Positions 25,411-34,624 are shown, counted from the stretch's first letter. The stretch: 64,000 nucleotides of DNA from Micromonospora sp. WMMD961 (GCF_029626145.1 NZ_JARUBJ010000002.1:3011501-3075500), one strand, 5' to 3'. The notes: generated by a model not told the origin, from the sequence alone. A program made the numbers and translations.

Positions 25411-26156
25411 CCACTCAGGACACCCGGGCCGGCAGTGGCCTGGTGCTACCGAGCTACCGGCGCGACGACGTCGACGCCCACCCACCCCTGCTCAGCCCCG
25501 GCTACAAGTCGACGGTGGTGCGGGCGCCGAGACACCCACTGGTCCACCTGCCGCAGCGGCTGACCGAGGTCACCGGACCGCTGCTGGGGGAGGGGCGGCT
25601 CGGCGAGCTCGACCACGACCTGACCCGCCAGCACGACGGCGAGCCGCAGGGACAGCGGATCATCGTGCACGGGCGGGTCCGCGACGGTGACGGTCGACCG
25701 GTGCCCCGCACGCTCGTCGAGATCTGGCAGGCCAACGCCGCCGGCCGGTACCGCGACTCCCGGGACACCTGGCCCGCGCCGCTCGACCCCCACTTCGAAG
25801 GGGTGGGCCGGGCGCTCACCGACGACCAGGGGCGGTACCGGTTCGTCACCGTGCAGCCCGGCGCCTACCCCTGGCGTAACCACGACAACGCCTGGCGGCC
25901 GGCGCACATCCACTTCTCCCTCTTCGGCCGGGCGTTCACCCAGCGGCTGGTGACACAGATGTACTTCCCGGGCGACCCGCTCTTCTTCCAGGACCCGATC
26001 TTCAACTCGGTCCGCGACCCGAAGGCCCGGGAACGGATGATCGCCCGGTACGACCACGCCGCCACGACACCGGAGTGGGCGCTGGCGTACGAGTTCGACA
26101 TCGTGCTGCGCGGCCGGGAGAGCACCCCCTTCGAGGACGGCGACGACGATGAGTGA
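25407..26156 (+). CDS. pcaH: Protocatechuate 3,4-dioxygenase, beta subunit
   Basis: This 249-aa iron(III)-binding subunit performs intradiol cleavage of protocatechuate to 3-carboxy-cis,cis-muconate. Metal ligands are seen in PGAYPWRNHDNAWRPAHIHFS (Tyr and the His-x-His pair), plus a second Tyr in the NAAGRYRDS region. The family N-terminal stretch DVDAHPPLLSPGYKSTVVRAP is present. ATG overlaps pcaJ stop (ATGA). The gene overlaps pcaG by 8 bp, as usual for this two-subunit enzyme. Confidence 0.95.
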   Translation: MTTQDTRAGSGLVLPSYRRDDVDAHPPLLSPGYKSTVVRAPRHPLVHLPQRLTEVTGPLLGEGRLGELDHDLTRQHDGEPQGQRIIVHGRVRDGDGRPVPRTLVEIWQANAAGRYRDSRDTWPAPLDPHFEGVGRALTDDQGRYRFVTVQPGAYPWRNHDNAWRPAHIHFSLFGRAFTQRLVTQMYFPGDPLFFQDPIFNSVRDPKARERMIARYDHAATTPEWALAYEFDIVLRGRESTPFEDGDDDE

Positions 26157-26721
26157 GCAGTTGGGCGTCATGCCCGCGCAGACCGTCGGACCGTACCTGC
26201 ACATCGGTCTGCACTGGCCCGACGGCCCGTACGTCGTACCCGAGGACACACCGGGCGCGTTCTGGATCAGGGGTCGGATCTTCGACGGCACCGGGGCGCC
26301 GGTGGTCGACGCGATGGTGGAGAGCTGGCAGGCCGACCCGGACGGCCGGTTCGACCACCCGGACGACCCGCGTGGCGCCCGGCCGCCCGCGCTCGCCGGT
26401 TTCCGAGGATTCGGGCGCAGCGAGACCGACGGGCAGGGCTGGTACCGGCTGCTGACCGTCAAGCCGGGTTCACTACCCGCGCCGGGCGGCGGCACCGAAG
26501 CGCCCCACCTGGCTCTGTCGGTCTTCGGGCGTGGGCTGCTGCACCGCCTCGTCACCCGGATCTACTTCCCCGACGAACCGGCGGCGAACGCCGCCGACCC
26601 CGTGTTGCGCAGCGTCGACGCCGCCCGCCGTGACACCCTGCTGGCGAAACCCGCGACGGACGGGCTCCGGTTCGACATCCACCTGCAGGGAGACCATGAG
26701 ACCGTCTTCTTCGCCGTCTGA
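26149..26721 (+). CDS. pcaG: Protocatechuate 3,4-dioxygenase, alpha subunit
   Basis: The 190-aa alpha subunit is homologous to PcaH but lacks the iron ligands, as normal. It opens with PAQTVGPYLHIGLHW and includes WIRGRIFDGTGAPVVDAMVE and the HLALSVFGRGLLHRLVTRIY strand pair. It shapes the active site with PcaH. Start at the ATG overlapping pcaH by 8 bp. Confidence 0.95.
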   Translation: MSEQLGVMPAQTVGPYLHIGLHWPDGPYVVPEDTPGAFWIRGRIFDGTGAPVVDAMVESWQADPDGRFDHPDDPRGARPPALAGFRGFGRSETDGQGWYRLLTVKPGSLPAPGGGTEAPHLALSVFGRGLLHRLVTRIYFPDEPAANAADPVLRSVDAARRDTLLAKPATDGLRFDIHLQGDHETVFFAV

Positions 26722-28036
26722 CGGCCTGCTCGGCGGCGTCTCCGGTGCCCCGGACGTCGACACGGAACTCAGCGACAGGTCCCTGCTCCAGGCGATGCTC
26801 GACGCGGAGGCGGCGCTGGCCCGGGCCACGGCGGACGTCGGCATCCTTCCCACACCGGCGGCGGATGCGATCGTCGAGCAGTGCCGCGCCGACCGGTACG
26901 ACCCGGGGGCGCTCGGCCGGGCGGCCGACGACACGGGCAACCCCGTCGTCCCCCTGGTGGGCGCGCTGACCGCCGCCGTGCCCGAGCACGCCCGAGGCTG
27001 GGTGCACGTCGGAGCGACCAGTCAGGACGTCCTGGACACCGCGCTGGTCCTGGTGGCCGTCCGGGCACTCGAGCCGCTGCTGCGTCACCTCGACGCCGCG
27101 GTGGACGCCGCCGCGAGGCTGGCCGACGCACACCGGGGCACCGTGCTGGTCGCCCGAACACTCGGACAGCAGGCGGCACCCACCACGTTCGGGCTCAAGG
27201 CCGCGGGATGGCTGACCGGTCTGGTCGAGGCCCGGGGCCGGCTGCGTCAGGCCGGTGCCGCCCAGCCAGCGCAGCTCGGCGGTGCGGTCGGCACCCTGGC
27301 CGCGTTCGGCCCGGCCGGCACGGAGGTCGCCGAGCGGTTCGCGGCGCACCTGGGCCTCCCGTCGAGCCCTCTGCCCTGGCACACCCGCCGTCAGTCCTGG
27401 CTCGACCTGGCCGCCGCCCTCGGTGGACTGCTGGTGAGCACCGGCAAGGTCGCGCTCGACGTCGGGTTGCTCGCCCAGAACGAGATCGGCGAGGTCGCCG
27501 AGGGTGGCACCGGTCGGGGCGGCTCGTCGGCCATGCCGCACAAGCGCAACCCGGTCGACTCCATCCTTGTCACCGCCGCGGCGCGACGCGGGCCGGGGCT
27601 CGTCGCCACAGTGTTCGCCGCGGCGGTGCAGGAGCACGAACGGGCCGCCGGTGCCTGGCACGCCGAGTGGGAGCCCCTGCTCGACCTGCTGCACGTGTCC
27701 GGCGGGGCCGCCGCCCGGTGCGCACGGATGCTGGCCGGGCTTCAGGTCCACCCGGAGCGGATGCGGGAGAACCTCGACGCGACCGGCGGTCTCCTGCTCG
27801 CCGAGGCCGTCGCGGCGCGACTGGCACCCGCCGTCGGTCGCGGCGTCGCACACGACCTGGTTACCCGCGCCGCCACCGAACCCTCGTTCCGCGCCGCGCT
27901 GCTCGCCGACCCCGAGATCCGCGCCCACCTGTCCGAGGCCGAGATAGCCGAGGCGCTCGACCCGTACCGTTGGCTCGGCTCGGCCGGCCGGTTCGTCGAC
28001 CGGGCCCTGGTCGCCGCTCGGGGAGCGGCCCGGTGA
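26696..28036 (+). CDS. pcaB: 3-carboxy-cis,cis-muconate cycloisomerase
   Basis: The 446-aa member of the fumarase/aspartase superfamily converts 3-carboxymuconate to 4-carboxymuconolactone. The superfamily signature GRGGSSAMPHKRNPVD is near residue 280, and the conserved GATSQDVLDTALVL near 100 holds catalytic-site residues. Its start ATG lies 26 bp inside the end of pcaG and has a CAGGGAG site; the longer open frame to 26531 is a pcaG shadow. Length matches the family. Confidence 0.92.
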   Translation: MRPSSSPSDGLLGGVSGAPDVDTELSDRSLLQAMLDAEAALARATADVGILPTPAADAIVEQCRADRYDPGALGRAADDTGNPVVPLVGALTAAVPEHARGWVHVGATSQDVLDTALVLVAVRALEPLLRHLDAAVDAAARLADAHRGTVLVARTLGQQAAPTTFGLKAAGWLTGLVEARGRLRQAGAAQPAQLGGAVGTLAAFGPAGTEVAERFAAHLGLPSSPLPWHTRRQSWLDLAAALGGLLVSTGKVALDVGLLAQNEIGEVAEGGTGRGGSSAMPHKRNPVDSILVTAAARRGPGLVATVFAAAVQEHERAAGAWHAEWEPLLDLLHVSGGAAARCARMLAGLQVHPERMRENLDATGGLLLAEAVAARLAPAVGRGVAHDLVTRAATEPSFRAALLADPEIRAHLSEAEIAEALDPYRWLGSAGRFVDRALVAARGAAR

Positions 28037-28821
28037 CCTCCCTGTTGCACCTCGCCGTCGACGGCCCACACGACGCGCCGCCGCTGCTGCTCGGCAGTTC
28101 CCTCGGCACCGCCGCCGCGATGTGGGAACCGCAGGTCCCGGCGCTCGCCGCGCGGTTCCGGGTCATCCGGTACGACCACCTGGGTCACGGCCGTTCGGCG
28201 GTGCCGTCCGGGCCGTACACGATTGACCAGCTCGGCCGGGAGTTGCTGCGGACGCTGGACGACCTGGACGTGCCGTCGGTCCACTACGCGGGGCTGTCCC
28301 TCGGGGGCATGGTGGGCATGTGGCTCGCCGCGCACGCGCCCGACCGGGTGCGGCGGATGGTGCTGCTCTGCACGTCGGCGTCGCTCGGGCCGCCCGGGCA
28401 GTGGCACCACCGGGCGGCGACGGTACGGGCCTCCGGTCTGCCGGCGATCGCCGACGCGGTGGTGGCCCGTTGGTTCACCCCGGCCTTCGCCACCGCCCGG
28501 CCGGACGTGGTCGCCGCCCACCGCGCGATGCTGACCGCGACGCCGCCGGACGGCTACGCCGCCTGCTGCGAGGCGATCGCCGCGATGGACCTCCGACCCG
28601 ACCTCGGCCGGATCACCGCGCCGACGCTCGTCGTCGCGGGCGCGGACGATCCGGCCACCCCGGTCGAGCACGCCCGCGAGATCGTCGGCGGCATCCCGCG
28701 GGCCCGTCTGGCCGTGGTCGGCGCGGCGGCGCACCTGGCCAACGTCGAGCAACCCGAGCAGGTGCGTCGACTCCTGCTGCAACACCTCCACGAGGACCCG
28801 GTGACAGATGAACGACAGTGA
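28033..28821 (+). CDS. pcaD: 3-oxoadipate enol-lactonase
   Basis: The 262-aa alpha/beta hydrolase hydrolyses 3-oxoadipate enol-lactone to 3-oxoadipate. Visible are LLLGSSLGTAAAMWEPQVPAL (oxyanion strand), the nucleophile elbow GLSLGGMVGMW, VAGADDPATPV (acid region) and AAHLANVEQPEQV with the catalytic His. GTG start overlaps pcaB stop (GTGA). Here PcaD and PcaC are separate proteins, unlike the fused PcaL of many actinomycetes. Confidence 0.92.
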   Translation: MTSLLHLAVDGPHDAPPLLLGSSLGTAAAMWEPQVPALAARFRVIRYDHLGHGRSAVPSGPYTIDQLGRELLRTLDDLDVPSVHYAGLSLGGMVGMWLAAHAPDRVRRMVLLCTSASLGPPGQWHHRAATVRASGLPAIADAVVARWFTPAFATARPDVVAAHRAMLTATPPDGYAACCEAIAAMDLRPDLGRITAPTLVVAGADDPATPVEHAREIVGGIPRARLAVVGAAAHLANVEQPEQVRRLLLQHLHEDPVTDERQ

Positions 28822-29188
28822 GCGGCACGAGGCGGGCATGGCGGTACGCCGACAGGTGCTGGGCGACGCCCACGTGGACCGCGCGATCGACGGCACGGAC
28901 GAGTTCACCGCCGACTTCCAGGACTTCATCACCCGCTACGCCTGGGGGGAGGTGTGGAGCCGCCCGGGCCTCGACCGGCGTACCCGCAGCTGCATCACCC
29001 TCGCCGTGCTCGCCACCCTGCACCACGACGACGAGTTGGCGATGCACGTGCGCGCCGCGCTGCGCAACGGGCTGAGCCCGGCCGAGGTGGCCGAGGTCCT
29101 GCTCCAGGTCGGCGTCTACGCTGGCGTACCGGCGGCGAACCGGGCGTTCACTGTGGCCCGGGAGACCCTGCGGCAGGAGGCCGGGTGA
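28808..29188 (+). CDS. pcaC: 4-carboxymuconolactone decarboxylase
   Basis: The 126-aa protein is of the CMD/AhpD-like family: FTADFQDFITRYAWGEVWSRPGLDRRTR then ITLAVLATLHHDDELAMH, matching PcaC. It decarboxylates 4-carboxymuconolactone to the enol-lactone used by PcaD. Overlaps the pcaD end by 14 bp and the next gene by 4 bp. Confidence 0.93.
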   Translation: MNDSERHEAGMAVRRQVLGDAHVDRAIDGTDEFTADFQDFITRYAWGEVWSRPGLDRRTRSCITLAVLATLHHDDELAMHVRAALRNGLSPAEVAEVLLQVGVYAGVPAANRAFTVARETLRQEAG

Positions 29189-29991
29189 GCGTGAGCGAGG
29201 ACGCGGCGAGGTCGGCGGAGTTCGTCCAGTCACTGGAACGCGGGCTCGCGGTGATCCGGGCGTTCGACGCCGAACACCCGCAGCTGACCCTCAGCGAGGT
29301 GGCCCGCAGGACCGGGCTGACCCGGGCCGCGGCGCGTCGGTTCCTGCTCACCCTGGTCGAGTTGGGCTACGTGCACACCGACGGTCGGCTCTTCTCGCTG
29401 CGCGCGCGGATCCTCGAACTCGGCTACGCGTACCTGTCGAGTCTGAGCCTGCCCGAGGTCGCGCGGCGGCACATGGAGGCGCTGGTCGCGCAGGTGCACG
29501 AGTCCTGCTCGGTGTCGGTGCTCGACGGCGACGAGGTGGTCTACGTGGCCCGCGTTCCCACCAAGCGGATCATGACAGTGGGGATCAGCGTCGGCACCCG
29601 GTTCCCCGCCTACGCCACCTCGATGGGTCGGGTGCTGCTCGCCGCGCAACCGGTGGACTGGCTGGACGACTACCTCGCCACCGCGGAGCTGCGGCCGTTG
29701 ACCCGGCGCACCGTCACCGACCCGGCGAAGCTGCGCGGCGTCCTGACGAAGATCGCCGCCCAGGGGTACGCCATCGTGGACCAGGAGTTGGAGGAGGGGT
29801 TGCGCTCGGTGGCCGCCCCGATCCGCGGCGAGAACGGGTCGGTGGTCGCGGCGGTGAACGTCTCCGCGCACGCCACCCGAGGATCCTTCGAGATGATCCG
29901 CCGCGAACTGCTCCCGCCGCTGCTGGTCGCCGCGAAGCGGATCGAGGAGGACGTCCGGGGCGGCCCGGGCCACCGTGCCGGTCAGGCGTAG
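29185..29991 (+). CDS. pcaR: IclR-family regulator of the pca operon
   Basis: The 268-aa regulator has an N-terminal winged helix (SLERGLAVIRAFDAEHPQLTLSEVARRTGLTR) and an IclR effector domain (CSVSVLDGDEVVYVARVPTK, later GYAIVDQELEEGLRSVAAPIR). The opening 'FVQSLERGLAVI' and the effector-domain motifs are those of PcaR/PobR-type members, which sense 3-oxoadipate or aromatic acids and usually activate pca genes. Last gene of the operon, overlapping pcaC by GTGA; a second GTG 6 bp on is also possible. Its 3' end overlaps the convergent membrane-protein gene by 10 bp. Confidence 0.88.
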   Translation: MSVSEDAARSAEFVQSLERGLAVIRAFDAEHPQLTLSEVARRTGLTRAAARRFLLTLVELGYVHTDGRLFSLRARILELGYAYLSSLSLPEVARRHMEALVAQVHESCSVSVLDGDEVVYVARVPTKRIMTVGISVGTRFPAYATSMGRVLLAAQPVDWLDDYLATAELRPLTRRTVTDPAKLRGVLTKIAAQGYAIVDQELEEGLRSVAAPIRGENGSVVAAVNVSAHATRGSFEMIRRELLPPLLVAAKRIEEDVRGGPGHRAGQA

Positions 29992-31358
29992 CCGAACAGC
30001 GGCGGGAAGACCAGCACCACGAACCACGCCCAGCCGGCGTACACCGGCAGGTAGCCGGTCTGCCACCGTTCGAGCGCCGCGAACGGTGCCCGGCGGCGGA
30101 GGAAGGTCAGCAGGAGCCACGCCGACCACGCCAGGTTGACCAGCAGGATGACGTTCTCGCCGAGCGCGGCCGCCCGGTTGGGCGTGCTGCCGTAGTCGTC
30201 GGTGAGGCGACCGGTGATCTCCACCAGCACGAGCACGTCGATGGCCAACGCGCTGACCACGAGCGCCAGCTGGAGTTTGTCGAACGGCCCGGGCGGGGCC
30301 AGTGGATCACGGGCGGACAGCGAGTAGAGCAGCAACCCCAGCACCACGACCAGCAGCAGGTCGAACAGGATCAGGGTCTCGCGTTCGACGTCGATGCCGT
30401 GGCTGGTCCACACGACGGCGACGAGGAACGCGAGGAGGGCGGCGGTGAAGAGCGGGGTGAACAGTCGGGTGAGGACCGGCGCGATGTTCTCGACGACGCT
30501 CTGCTTGGCCTCGACGAGCCACCCGGCCACGACGACCGCGGCCGCCGCGCCGCAGGGCAGCAGCCACTGCGAGATGAACTCCTCCGGGGCGATGCCGATG
30601 GCCGCGAACGTGTTGAACAGGAACGCGGAGAGGACACCGCCGCCGAGGGCCATCAGCACCAGGTAGATGAACCACTCGCCGGTGAAGCGGATGAAGTCCA
30701 TCCGTCGCCGGGAGGACCGCCAGTCGTCGGCGACGTACGCCAGACCGACGACCAGCCACAGGGCGATGGGGAGGTGGATGCCGGTGACGACGACGGACTG
30801 CGAGTCGTCTGCCAGCGGATAGACGTTGGCCGCCACGGCGCCGAGGACGAACAGCGCCACCAGTGTCACTATCACCGACCGTCGGGCGCCGCGTCGCCAG
30901 GCCAGGAATGCCGCGAGCCAGGGCAGCGCGAACAGTGTGAAGTTCCGCGCGTAGAACGAGCCGTCGTCGTCGAAGCCCAACCCGAACAGCGCCGGCACCT
31001 TGACCGACGCCACCGCGCCCGCCGCGCAGACGAGCATGACCCACAGGTCGCGCCGAGAGCGGCTGCCGGCCGTCGGGCTGCTCGGGTCGCCGGTCAACAC
31101 CAGCTGCTTCCACAGCCGTTCCGAGTGCTCCCGGGCGAACTCGCGAGAGAGCTCGTCGAGGCTGCCCATGCGTTTGACAGCGACCAGGAACGCCTCGTCC
31201 GGACTCAGTCCTCTCGCCACGAGTTCGTCGACCGAGCCACGGAGGTGGTCTTCCAGCTCGTCGGCGTCCGTCGGCTGCAGCTCCCGGCGGCGGAGAACGT
31301 ACCGGCGCCACTGTTCGAACTGGGCCTCCAGCTCGTGCTGCCCGTCGTGGTCGGTCAT
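29982..31358 (-). CDS. Membrane protein with permease-prefix (HAAS-like) domain
   Basis: The 458-aa protein has an N-terminal cytoplasmic helical domain (about 1-90: LRRRELQPTDADELEDHLRG, DEAFLVAVKRMGSLDELSREF), the permease prefix/HAAS-type domain that typically accompanies PadR regulators. About ten hydrophobic helices follow. It overlaps the PadR gene by 4 bp, so the two are a classical regulator-effector pair. Transport substrate, if any, is unknown. Confidence 0.8.
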   Translation of the reverse strand: MTDHDGQHELEAQFEQWRRYVLRRRELQPTDADELEDHLRGSVDELVARGLSPDEAFLVAVKRMGSLDELSREFAREHSERLWKQLVLTGDPSSPTAGSRSRRDLWVMLVCAAGAVASVKVPALFGLGFDDDGSFYARNFTLFALPWLAAFLAWRRGARRSVIVTLVALFVLGAVAANVYPLADDSQSVVVTGIHLPIALWLVVGLAYVADDWRSSRRRMDFIRFTGEWFIYLVLMALGGGVLSAFLFNTFAAIGIAPEEFISQWLLPCGAAAAVVVAGWLVEAKQSVVENIAPVLTRLFTPLFTAALLAFLVAVVWTSHGIDVERETLILFDLLLVVVLGLLLYSLSARDPLAPPGPFDKLQLALVVSALAIDVLVLVEITGRLTDDYGSTPNRAAALGENVILLVNLAWSAWLLLTFLRRRAPFAALERWQTGYLPVYAGWAWFVVLVFPPLFGYA

Positions 31359-31720
31359 GCGAGGCCCTCCAGTGGGTCCACCGTCAGTGGCACCCGGTCA
31401 TGCCAGATCTCCTTCAACGCGCCCACCACGGTGTCCCACTGCCGGCGCTGCTCGGCCAGCTCGGCCAGGCCCGTCTCGGTGATGCGGTAGTACTTGCGCC
31501 TGCGCTCGCCGGTGACCGACTGCCAGCTCGACTCGACATGACCGAGGCGCTCAAGCCGGTGTAGCAGCGGGTAGAGCAGCCCCTCGGTCCAGTCGAGCTC
31601 GCCCCCGGACAGCTCGTTGATCCGTTTGAGGATGGCGTAGCCGTAGCTCTCGCCCTCGGTCAGGATGCCGAGCACCATCGGCGTGGCCGAGGCGGCCACC
31701 AGATCCTTCGCGACCTTCAC
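31355..31720 (-). CDS. PadR-family transcriptional regulator
   Basis: The 121-aa PadR protein has the winged helix VLGILTEGESYGYAILKRINELSGGELDWTEGLLYPLLHRLE, with the characteristic 'YGYAI' and 'EG.LYPLLHRLE' motifs, and a C-terminal helix. PadR members usually repress a neighbouring membrane protein or transporter. A palindrome at its promoter (31745-31778) suggests autoregulation. Start codon in AAGTGGAGGTGAC context. Confidence 0.9.
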   Translation of the reverse strand: MKVAKDLVAASATPMVLGILTEGESYGYAILKRINELSGGELDWTEGLLYPLLHRLERLGHVESSWQSVTGERRRKYYRITETGLAELAEQRRQWDTVVGALKEIWHDRVPLTVDPLEGLA

Positions 31721-31744
31721 CAGACGTCACCTCCACTTGTAAGC

Positions 31745-31778
31745 CTAGCGGTGCAAGGCATAATACTGCTAGGTATTG
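31745..31778 (-). promoter_or_regulatory. PadR promoter with nested inverted repeats
   Basis: CCTAGC (31745-31750) pairs with GCTAGG (31769-31774), and AATAC (31763-31767) with GTATT (31774-31778). A minus-strand TATTAT (-10-like) lies at 31766-31761. Such AT-containing palindromes over the -10 fit PadR autoregulation. Confidence 0.5.
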
Positions 31779-31797
31779 GCGCGGCACAACGGCCGGT

Positions 31798-31848
31798 GTG
31801 GCCACGGCCCGTCCCCGCTCGGAAGCCTGAGGGACGGGCCGTGGCCAC
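31798..31848 (-). terminator. Strong terminator hairpin after the SDR gene
   Basis: Bases 31798-31815 are the exact reverse complement of 31831-31848: an 18-bp perfect stem with a 15-nt loop. It lies 32 bp beyond the stop of the SDR gene and before the PadR promoter. Confidence 0.75.
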
Positions 31849-31879
31849 GGAGGGTGGACGGGCGGCGGTGAGCCGACGA

Positions 31880-32623
31880 TCAGATGGTGAAGCCACCGTC
31901 GACGTTGACAGTCGCCCCGGTGATGTAGCGCCCGCCCGGGCCGGCGAGGAAGGCCACCGTGGCCGCCACGTCACTCGGCTCCGCGAAGTGGCCGAGGGCG
32001 GTGAAACCGTTGATCGTGTCGGCATTGGGGCCGTCGGCCGGGTTCAACTCGGTGTCGGTGGCCCCAGGGTTGACCAGATTCACGGTGATCGCCCTTCCGC
32101 CGAGTTCGCGTCCGAGCGCCTTGGTCAGGCCGATCAGTGCGGTCTTGCTCATCGCGTACAGCGCGAAGCCGGGGAAGACCGACCGCTCGGCCATGTTGCT
32201 GCCGATGTTGATGACCCGACCGCCGGCTCTCATGTGGCGTACCGCCGCCTGCGCGGCGACGAACGGCGCCCGGACATTGACCGCGACGGTCTGATCGAAC
32301 TCCTGCAGGCTCAACTGCTCCAACGGGCCGAGCAGGAACGCGCCGGCGTTGTTCACCAAGATGTCCAGTCGGCCCAGTTCGCCGACGACCCGGTCGACCG
32401 CGGCGACCACCGCCGCCGGGTCGGAGCTGTCCGCCTGCATGGCGACAGCCCGCCGTCCCACGGCCTTGATCTGGTCCACCACGCCGTCCGCGCGTTGCTG
32501 ATTCTGCTGGAACGTCAATGCCACATCGGCGCCCTCCTCCGCCAGGCGCAACGCCACCGCCGCGCCAATACCACGACCACCACCGGTGACCAGGGCCACC
32601 TTGCCGTCAAGTGTGTTGTTCAT
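31880..32623 (-). CDS. SDR-family oxidoreductase
   Basis: The 247-aa classical short-chain dehydrogenase (3-oxoacyl-ACP reductase/glucose dehydrogenase-like) has TGGGRGIGAAVALRLAE at residues 13-29, NNAG in LVNNAGAFLL, active-site YAMSK and a C-terminal GGRYITGATVNVDGGF motif. The loss of a clear Asp after beta-2 (FQQNQQ) suggests NADP. It is alone with its own terminator, and the substrate is unknown. Confidence 0.85.
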   Translation of the reverse strand: MNNTLDGKVALVTGGGRGIGAAVALRLAEEGADVALTFQQNQQRADGVVDQIKAVGRRAVAMQADSSDPAAVVAAVDRVVGELGRLDILVNNAGAFLLGPLEQLSLQEFDQTVAVNVRAPFVAAQAAVRHMRAGGRVINIGSNMAERSVFPGFALYAMSKTALIGLTKALGRELGGRAITVNLVNPGATDTELNPADGPNADTINGFTALGHFAEPSDVAATVAFLAGPGGRYITGATVNVDGGFTI

Positions 32624-32763
32624 GACGGCAAGCCTGGTCGGCGAGAGACCATCCGTCTGGCGATGATCGGACGTCGCGTTCCGACGCGTTGACGAGCAGA
32701 TGCCGCCTCGGCTGTGCGACAGGCCCCGCGTTGTTGCTCCGCTCGCTCGATGGTCAACCCGGG

Positions 32764-33162
32764 TCAGGTCGTAGCCGACTGGCGAGGGGCCCCGGCGCCC
32801 ACCACGCCGACGATCAGGAGCAGCGCCGCCGGCAGGAACGCCACACCCACGCCCAGCCCGAGCAACAGCCCCCACCCGGCGATGACCAGCGCGGCCACCA
32901 TGTCGGCGATCACGGCCCACCTGCCGAACCGCTGCGCGAGAACCGGTAGCACCGCGGCGACGACGGGCACCCCGAGCAGGTAGGCGGCCGCGGCCCCGGA
33001 GTCGTCCACCGTGTAGGGGGTCAGCGCGGCGGCGACCAGCACGGTGATCGCCAGTGCCGACCAGCGGACCACCCGCCGAACGTCGGCCGGCCTGCGGACC
33101 AGGACCACGACACCGACGAGCAGGACGGCGGCGACCGCGCCGATGGCCACCAGACCGACCAT
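32764..33162 (-). CDS. Small integral membrane protein
   Basis: The 132-aa protein with four predicted transmembrane helices starts MVGLVAIGAVAAVLLVGVVVL, with a GAGGAGGGCATC leader. A loop holds RRPADVRRVVRW. No family is recognised. It is divergent from the MalY-type gene, sharing a 128-bp promoter gap. Confidence 0.6.
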   Translation of the reverse strand: MVGLVAIGAVAAVLLVGVVVLVRRPADVRRVVRWSALAITVLVAAALTPYTVDDSGAAAAYLLGVPVVAAVLPVLAQRFGRWAVIADMVAALVIAGWGLLLGLGVGVAFLPAALLLIVGVVGAGAPRQSATT

Positions 33163-33290
33163 GATGCCCTCCTCGACCGCATGCGGGCTGTCATCGACGG
33201 TAGCAAGTGCGCGGACGGTAGCAAGGCAGCGCGACGAGGTGCCGGTGGTCAGCCGAACCGGTCCGCACCGCAGCGGATTAGGCTTCGGCA

Positions 33291-34469
33291 ATGATCGGTG
33301 TGCCGAGTGCTACCCCGGACGCGGCGAATCCCCTTCGCCAGCTCACCATCGCCCAGCTCCGCCAGCGGACGAGCCTCAAGTGGCGGGAGTACCCCGACGA
33401 CGTGCTGCCGCTCTGGGTGGCGGAGATGGACGTGCCGCTGGCCGAACCGGTGGCGCGGGCGATCACCGACGCCGTCGCACGCGGCGACACCGGCTACACC
33501 GCCGGCACGGCGTACCCGCAGGCACTGGCCGAGTTCGCCCACCGTCGGTCGGGTTGGGACGGGTTGGCCACGGAACGCACCGCGCTGGTGCCCGACGTGA
33601 TGCACGGCATCGTCGAGGCGCTCCGGGTGATCACCAAGCCGGGGGACGCGGTAGTCGTCAACTGTCCGGTCTACCCGCCGTTCTACGACTTCGTGACACA
33701 CGCCGGCCGCCGGATCGTCGAGGCACCGCTCGGTGAGGACCTGCGGATCGACGTCGGGGCACTGGAGGAAGCGTTCCGGCAGGCCCGGGCCGGTGGCCGG
33801 CAAGCCGCGTACCTTTTGTGCAACCCGCACAACCCGACCGGCGTGCTGCACACCGCGGCCGAGTTGACCTCCGTCGCCAGTCTGGCCGACCGGCTCGGGG
33901 TACGAGTGGTCGCCGACGAGATCCACGCGCCGGTGGTGGTCGGGGGAGCGCGGTTCGTGCCGTACCTCTCGGTGCCCGGCGCGGAGAACGGCCTGTCGCT
34001 GATGTCCGCCTCCAAGGGGTGGAACCTGGCCGGTCTGCGCGGCGCACTGCTCATCGCCGGCCCGGCAGCGGCGGAGGACCTCGCCCGGGTTCCGTTCGAG
34101 GCCAGTGTCAGCACCAGCCACCTCGGCGTTATCGCCCACACCGCCGCGTTCCGCGACGGCGGCGAGTGGCTCGACGCCGTGTTGACCGGCCTGGACGACA
34201 ACCGCCGGCTCCTCGCCGCGCTGCTCGCCGAGCACCTGCCGGCCGTCCGGTACCACCCCGGTCAGGCCACCTACCTCGCCTGGCTCGACTGCCGGGCCCT
34301 GGGCCTCGGCGACGACCCCGCCGGCGTGTTCCTCGACCGGGGTCGGGTGGCGCTCAGCTCCGGTACGGCCTTCGGCACCGGCGGCGGCGGCCACGTCCGG
34401 TTGAACCTGGCCACCGCACCGGAGCTGATCACCGAAGCGTTACGCCGGATGGCCGCCGCCGTCGCCTGA
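33291..34469 (+). CDS. MalY/PatB-type PLP aminotransferase or C-S lyase
   Basis: The 392-aa fold-type I PLP enzyme has the MalY/PatB start (LRQRTSLKWREYPDDVLPLWVAEMDVPLAEPV), LLCNPHNPTGVL, ADEIHAPVV with the PLP-pyridine Asp, and the PLP lysine in SASKGWNLAGLRGALL. Family members are cystathionine beta-lyases or aminotransferases. A TTA codon lies at 34440-34442, ten codons before the stop. Monocistronic. Confidence 0.88.
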   Translation: MIGVPSATPDAANPLRQLTIAQLRQRTSLKWREYPDDVLPLWVAEMDVPLAEPVARAITDAVARGDTGYTAGTAYPQALAEFAHRRSGWDGLATERTALVPDVMHGIVEALRVITKPGDAVVVNCPVYPPFYDFVTHAGRRIVEAPLGEDLRIDVGALEEAFRQARAGGRQAAYLLCNPHNPTGVLHTAAELTSVASLADRLGVRVVADEIHAPVVVGGARFVPYLSVPGAENGLSLMSASKGWNLAGLRGALLIAGPAAAEDLARVPFEASVSTSHLGVIAHTAAFRDGGEWLDAVLTGLDDNRRLLAALLAEHLPAVRYHPGQATYLAWLDCRALGLGDDPAGVFLDRGRVALSSGTAFGTGGGGHVRLNLATAPELITEALRRMAAAVA

Positions 34470-34624
34470 GAAGTCTGCAGGCACGCTCCAATTCCGGTAC
34501 GCGGGCGACGGCTGCCAGCCGAGCCGTCTGCTCAGGAGCTGTACGGCAATTCTTCAGAGTCGCATCGATCGATAGACATGATCGACAGAGATGGTTGTCC
34601 TCCACCCCGCAGAGGAGGCTCGCC

